Shown: positions 61,079 through 64,000 of the stretch, piece after piece | How the letters are laid out: every line of letters starts with the position of its first letter | How positions within the stretch are numbered: position 1 is the first letter of the stretch | Made by a program: the position numbers and the translations under genes | Notes under the pieces: generated by a model | Database searches by the model: none | What the model was told of the DNA's origin: nothing | The model's input: the letters and a program-made list of their open reading frames with translations, nothing else | Origin: Palsa-892 sp035556215 | GTDB taxonomy: Bacteria; Pseudomonadota; Alphaproteobacteria; Rhizobiales; Xanthobacteraceae | DNA: 64,000 bases | Direction: 5' to 3' | Assembly: GCA_035556215.1 (NCBI GenBank) | Contig: DATMFI010000004.1 | Span: forward strand, 66,501-130,500

Positions 61079-61960
61079 ATGTCCGTTTTGCAAACCACCG
61101 CACCTGCCAAGGTGAACCTGACGTTGCGGATCGTTGCCCGCCGCGCCGACGGCTATCACGAAATCGTCAGCCTGGTAGCCTTTGCCGATATTGGCGACGA
61201 ATTGACGCTAGCGCCGGGTTCCACGCTCGCCTTCGATATCTGCGGGCCTAACGCGGCGGCGCTCAGCGAAGTCTCCGACAATCTCGTGCTGATCGCCGCG
61301 CGTCATCTTGCGGAGCACATCGATGGGTTGAAAACCGGCCGCTTCATGCTGACGAAGCGCCTTCCTGTCGGCGCGGGACTCGGCGGCGGCTCGTCGGACG
61401 CGGCGGCGGCGCTGCGGCTGCTCGCGGAGCTGAACGGGCTTTCGCTCGGCGATCCGCGCATTCTCACCGCGGCGCGCAAGACCGGCGCCGATGTCACCGT
61501 TTGCCTCGAACAAAAAGCGCGGGTGATGAGCGGTATCGGCGAGAAGCTCTCGGCGCCGATCGAACTGCCCGAATTGTTCTCGGTCATCCTCTTTCCTGAA
61601 GTCTATATCGAGACGCGCGCCGTGTTCGAGGCGTTCGACGAGCTCGGCATGATTTCGCTCTCCGGAAAATACGACGACCACCCGGAAGCCGCGGCGATCC
61701 CGCTCGATCGGCAGAAGTTTTTCGCCTTTCTCCATTCGCAAGCCAACGATCTTGCCCGCGCGACGCATCAGCTCACGCCGGCGGTGGAAGCGGCGCAGGA
61801 GCGCCTTGCCAAGACCAGCGGCGCGCGCTTGGTGCGGATGTCGGGTTCGGGCCCGAGCGTCTTCGCGCTTTACGAGACGATGCAGGACGCCGAGCAGGCG
61901 GCGGCGAAAATCCGCGCCGAGCAGCAGGACTGCTGGGTGGTGGCGACAATGCTTCGCTGA
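61079..61960 (+). CDS. ispE: 4-Diphosphocytidyl-2-C-methyl-D-erythritol kinase
   Basis: GHMP kinase of the MEP isoprenoid pathway, 293 residues. The first motif APAKVNLTLRIVARRADGYHEIVSLV and the ATP motif PVGAGLGGGSSDAAAAL (about residues 97-113) are intact. VRMSGSGPSVFALYET near residue 255 is the third GHMP motif. It works later in the same pathway as dxs at 34-36 kb. The polyprenyl synthase gene converges. Confidence 0.96.
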   Translation: MSVLQTTAPAKVNLTLRIVARRADGYHEIVSLVAFADIGDELTLAPGSTLAFDICGPNAAALSEVSDNLVLIAARHLAEHIDGLKTGRFMLTKRLPVGAGLGGGSSDAAAALRLLAELNGLSLGDPRILTAARKTGADVTVCLEQKARVMSGIGEKLSAPIELPELFSVILFPEVYIETRAVFEAFDELGMISLSGKYDDHPEAAAIPLDRQKFFAFLHSQANDLARATHQLTPAVEAAQERLAKTSGARLVRMSGSGPSVFALYETMQDAEQAAAKIRAEQQDCWVVATMLR

Positions 61961-61963
61961 TCA

Positions 61964-62012
61964 GAGCATGATCCCGAAAAGCGGGAACCGGTTTTCGGAA
62001 AAGACCATGCTC
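61964..62012. repeat. Dispersed palindromic repeat
   Basis: Palindrome starting GAGCATGATC and ending CATGCTC, with GGAACCGG-TTTTCGG in the centre. It matches the family at 51088-51164. It lies between the convergent ispE and polyprenyl synthase genes, 4 and 6 nt from their stops, and may act as a terminator. Confidence 0.8.
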
Positions 62013-62017
62013 GAAAT

Positions 62018-63028
62018 TCAGTGCGCGCGGGCGACGCAGAAATCGACGACTTCGACCAGCGCCTGCTTGCTTTCGCCTTCGGGGAACAGCGCCAGCGCAT
62101 CTTTCGCGATCGCGCCGTAATGACGCGCGCGTTCAATGGTGTCTTCGAGCGCGTGGTGACGCGACAAAAGGCCCATGGCGTGCTCCAGATCCTGATCGGT
62201 GCTCTCGCCTTTTTCCAGCGCGCGGCGCCAGAAGCCGCGCTCCTCTTCGCCGCCGCGGCGGAACGCGAGGATGACCGGCAGCGTAATCTTGCCTTCGCGG
62301 AAATCGTCGCCGACATTCTTGCCGAGCCGCGCGCGGCTGCCGCCGTAATCGAGCGCGTCATCGACGAGCTGAAAGGCGATGCCCAAATTCATGCCGAACG
62401 AACGGCACGCCGCCTCCTCCGGCTTCGGCCGGTTGGAAAGCACCGGCCCGACCTCGCAGGCGGCGCCGAACAGCTCCGCCGTCTTGGCGCGGATGACGGC
62501 AAGGTAAGCGTCCTCCGTGGTATCCAGGTTCTTCGCGGCGGCAAGCTGCATCACTTCGCCTTCGGCGATCACGGCGGCGGCGTTCGAGAGGATTTCGAGC
62601 GCGCGCAGCGAGCCGACTTCGACCATCATGCGAAATGCCTGGCCGAGCAGAAAATCGCCGACCAGCACCGAGGCTTCGTTGCCCCACAACATGCGGGCGG
62701 CGAGCTTGCCGCGGCGCATTTCGCTGTCGTCAACGACGTCGTCGTGCAGGAGCGTCGCGGTGTGCATGAATTCGACGGAGGCCGCGAGACGAATGTGCCC
62801 CTCGCCGCGATAGCCGGTGAGCGCCGCGGTCGCCAGCGTCAGCATCGGCCGCAGCCGCTTGCCGCCCGAGGAAATCAGGTGGTTTGCCACTTCCGGAATC
62901 ATGGTGACGTCGGAGCCGGTCCGGCTCACGATGAGGTCGTTGACCCGCTGCAAATCGGGGCGAACGAGGTTCGAAAGCCGCTCGATCGAGGGCTCGCCTT
63001 GATGGCCAAAGGGCAGAACGACAGCCAC
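62018..63028 (-). CDS. Polyprenyl diphosphate synthase (octaprenyl/decaprenyl type)
   Basis: Trans-prenyltransferase making the side chain for ubiquinone, 336 residues. The two Asp-rich motifs LLHDDVVDDSE (about residues 95-105) and LVDDALDYGG (about 220-229) are intact, and GGKRLRPML is the family start. I chose the GTG at 63028: AGGAG lies 7 nt upstream, while the frame up to 63082 adds 18 residues that are not conserved-looking. Chain length is not decided by sequence. Confidence 0.94.
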   Translation of the reverse strand: MAVVLPFGHQGEPSIERLSNLVRPDLQRVNDLIVSRTGSDVTMIPEVANHLISSGGKRLRPMLTLATAALTGYRGEGHIRLAASVEFMHTATLLHDDVVDDSEMRRGKLAARMLWGNEASVLVGDFLLGQAFRMMVEVGSLRALEILSNAAAVIAEGEVMQLAAAKNLDTTEDAYLAVIRAKTAELFGAACEVGPVLSNRPKPEEAACRSFGMNLGIAFQLVDDALDYGGSRARLGKNVGDDFREGKITLPVILAFRRGGEEERGFWRRALEKGESTDQDLEHAMGLLSRHHALEDTIERARHYGAIAKDALALFPEGESKQALVEVVDFCVARAH

Positions 63029-63163
63029 GCATAATCTCCTGTAAACCGGCTTAGCATAAAGAAGCCGGCCGCGAACCGGCAAGACAAGGCGCCGTTAACA
63101 GCTTCGCGGCATGGCTTTTCGGGTATGATTTTTTGCGTTTCCTGACGCTACCGGTAACCGCTT

Positions 63164-63233
63164 CGCTCGAAAGCGCTTTTGATTTATCGCATTTTCTTTA
63201 CGCCAACCTGTACCCATCCCGCTCGAAAACGCT
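63164..63233. repeat. Direct repeat upstream of the glycosyltransferase gene
   Basis: CGCTCGAAAGCGCT (63164-63177) and CGCTCGAAAACGCT (63220-63233), one mismatch, 56 bp apart start to start. They lie 35 to 105 nt before the ATG at 63269 and could be regulator sites. Confidence 0.5.
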
Positions 63234-63268
63234 CTAGATTGCGAAATCTGCGATTGAACGAGGACCGA

Positions 63269-64000
63269 ATGCACGCGCTGAGCCCGCAAGAGACGCCGCC
63301 CGTGACTTCCCACGCAAGCCGCCGCGTCGCCGTGCTCGTGCCCTGCTACAACGAGGAAGCGGCCATCGCCAAGGTCGTCGAACAATTTCGGGCGGCGCTG
63401 CCCGGCGCGCTGATCCACGTCTATGACAACAACTCGAAAGATCGCACCTCGGAGGTTGCGCGCGCGGCCGGCGCGATCGTCGGCAACGAAGCGCGCCAGG
63501 GCAAAGGCCATGTCGTGCGGCGGATGTTCGCCGACATCGAGGCCGATATTTATGTGCTGGTCGATGGCGACGCGACCTATGACGCGCCGAGCGCGCCGAA
63601 GATGATCGACAAGCTCGTCGCGGAAAATCTCGACATGGTGGTCGGCTGCCGCGTCGAGCGCGAGCAGGAATCGTACCGGCGCGGCCACCGCTTCGGCAAC
63701 AAGCTGTTCACCGGCTTCGTCGCGCAGGTGTTCGGCCGCGCCTTCAACGACATCCTGTCCGGCTACCGCGTGTTCTCGCGCCGCTTCGTGAAATCATTCC
63801 CGGCGCTCTCGACCGGCTTCGAGATCGAGACGGAATTGACCGTGCATGCGCTGGAGCTGGGCATGCCGGTCGGCGAAATCGCGACACCTTATTATGCGCG
63901 GCTGGAAGGCTCGGAGTCGAAACTCAATACCTGGCGCGACGGCTTCCGCATCCTGCGGACGATCTTCAATCTCTATCGCGGCGAGCGGCCGCTGCAATTC
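63269..64000 (+). CDS. Glycosyltransferase family 2 protein (polyprenyl-phosphate sugar transferase-like), 3' end outside window
   Basis: The frame is open to the window edge, so only 244 N-terminal residues are seen. VAVLVPCYNEEAAIAKVV opens the GT-A fold, DNNSKDRTSEVA and LVDGDATYD (DxD-like motif) follow, and SGYRVFSRR and STGFEIETELTVHAL fit the DPM1/GtrB type. It would transfer a sugar to polyprenyl phosphate or a related acceptor. AGGA precedes the ATG. It is divergent from the polyprenyl synthase, which makes a related carrier lipid precursor. Confidence 0.9.
   Translation, partial: MHALSPQETPPVTSHASRRVAVLVPCYNEEAAIAKVVEQFRAALPGALIHVYDNNSKDRTSEVARAAGAIVGNEARQGKGHVVRRMFADIEADIYVLVDGDATYDAPSAPKMIDKLVAENLDMVVGCRVEREQESYRRGHRFGNKLFTGFVAQVFGRAFNDILSGYRVFSRRFVKSFPALSTGFEIETELTVHALELGMPVGEIATPYYARLEGSESKLNTWRDGFRILRTIFNLYRGERPLQF

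Overview
The window is a dense, GC-rich chromosomal segment of an alphaproteobacterium, most likely a member of the Hyphomicrobiales (Rhizobiales). The pointers are the families present (DUF1194, DUF1499, the TIGR02301 family, extensin-like C-terminal protein, a COG4111/NadQ-type regulator, a RibB with a decayed GTP-cyclohydrolase domain, a two-protein NHEJ system), two copies of a palindromic intergenic repeat that I recall as common in this order, and CCA-encoded tRNAs. No phage, conjugative or CRISPR machinery was seen. The content is mostly housekeeping and conserved accessory genes.

Layout. 1-5 kb: the 3' end of phosphoenolpyruvate carboxylase, then ligD and ku for non-homologous end joining on the minus strand; ligD is split by a -1 frameshift at an A9 run. 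5-8 kb: a metal/siderophore/corrinoid-type ABC importer. 8-14 kb: a large GGDEF-EAL signalling protein, a cupredoxin, a DoxX-like membrane protein, a small candidate membrane peptide and a di-haem peroxidase, then tRNA-Gln and tRNA-Pro. 14-24 kb: cold-shock protein, MBL hydrolase, acyl-CoA ligase, extensin-like and metallophosphoesterase exported proteins, an orphan Flp pilin, an L,D-transpeptidase lipoprotein, CorA and PdxH. 24-31 kb: a DnaJ-type cochaperone, an 0.8 kb non-coding interval with many hairpins and a good minus-strand promoter, then fabI, aroC and ribB in one plus-strand run. 31-43 kb: RNA methyltransferase, MATE exporter, dxs, pirin, xseB, deacetylase-like hydrolase, SGNH esterase, and an SDR/acyl-CoA dehydrogenase pair. 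42-50 kb: Sua5/TsaC2, an FAD oxidase, two Nudix-type proteins, pyrC, ygfZ and tag. 51-56 kb: the de novo NAD block nadA-nadB-nadC with a convergent NadQ-type regulator and two matching palindromes in front of nadA. 56-64 kb: MFS carrier, AcuI/YhdH-type reductase, TPR protein, ispE, polyprenyl diphosphate synthase and the start of a glycosyltransferase.

Functional links. dxs, ispE and the polyprenyl synthase all feed isoprenoid/quinone synthesis but sit in separate transcription units. nadA-B-C plus the regulator form a self-contained NAD module. Ku and LigD form the end-joining module. Points most worth a second look are the A_AAA_AAG frameshift in ligD, the structured non-coding locus at about 25.14-25.54 kb, the paired nadA operators, and a MITE-like inverted-repeat element at 38.88-39.0 kb.
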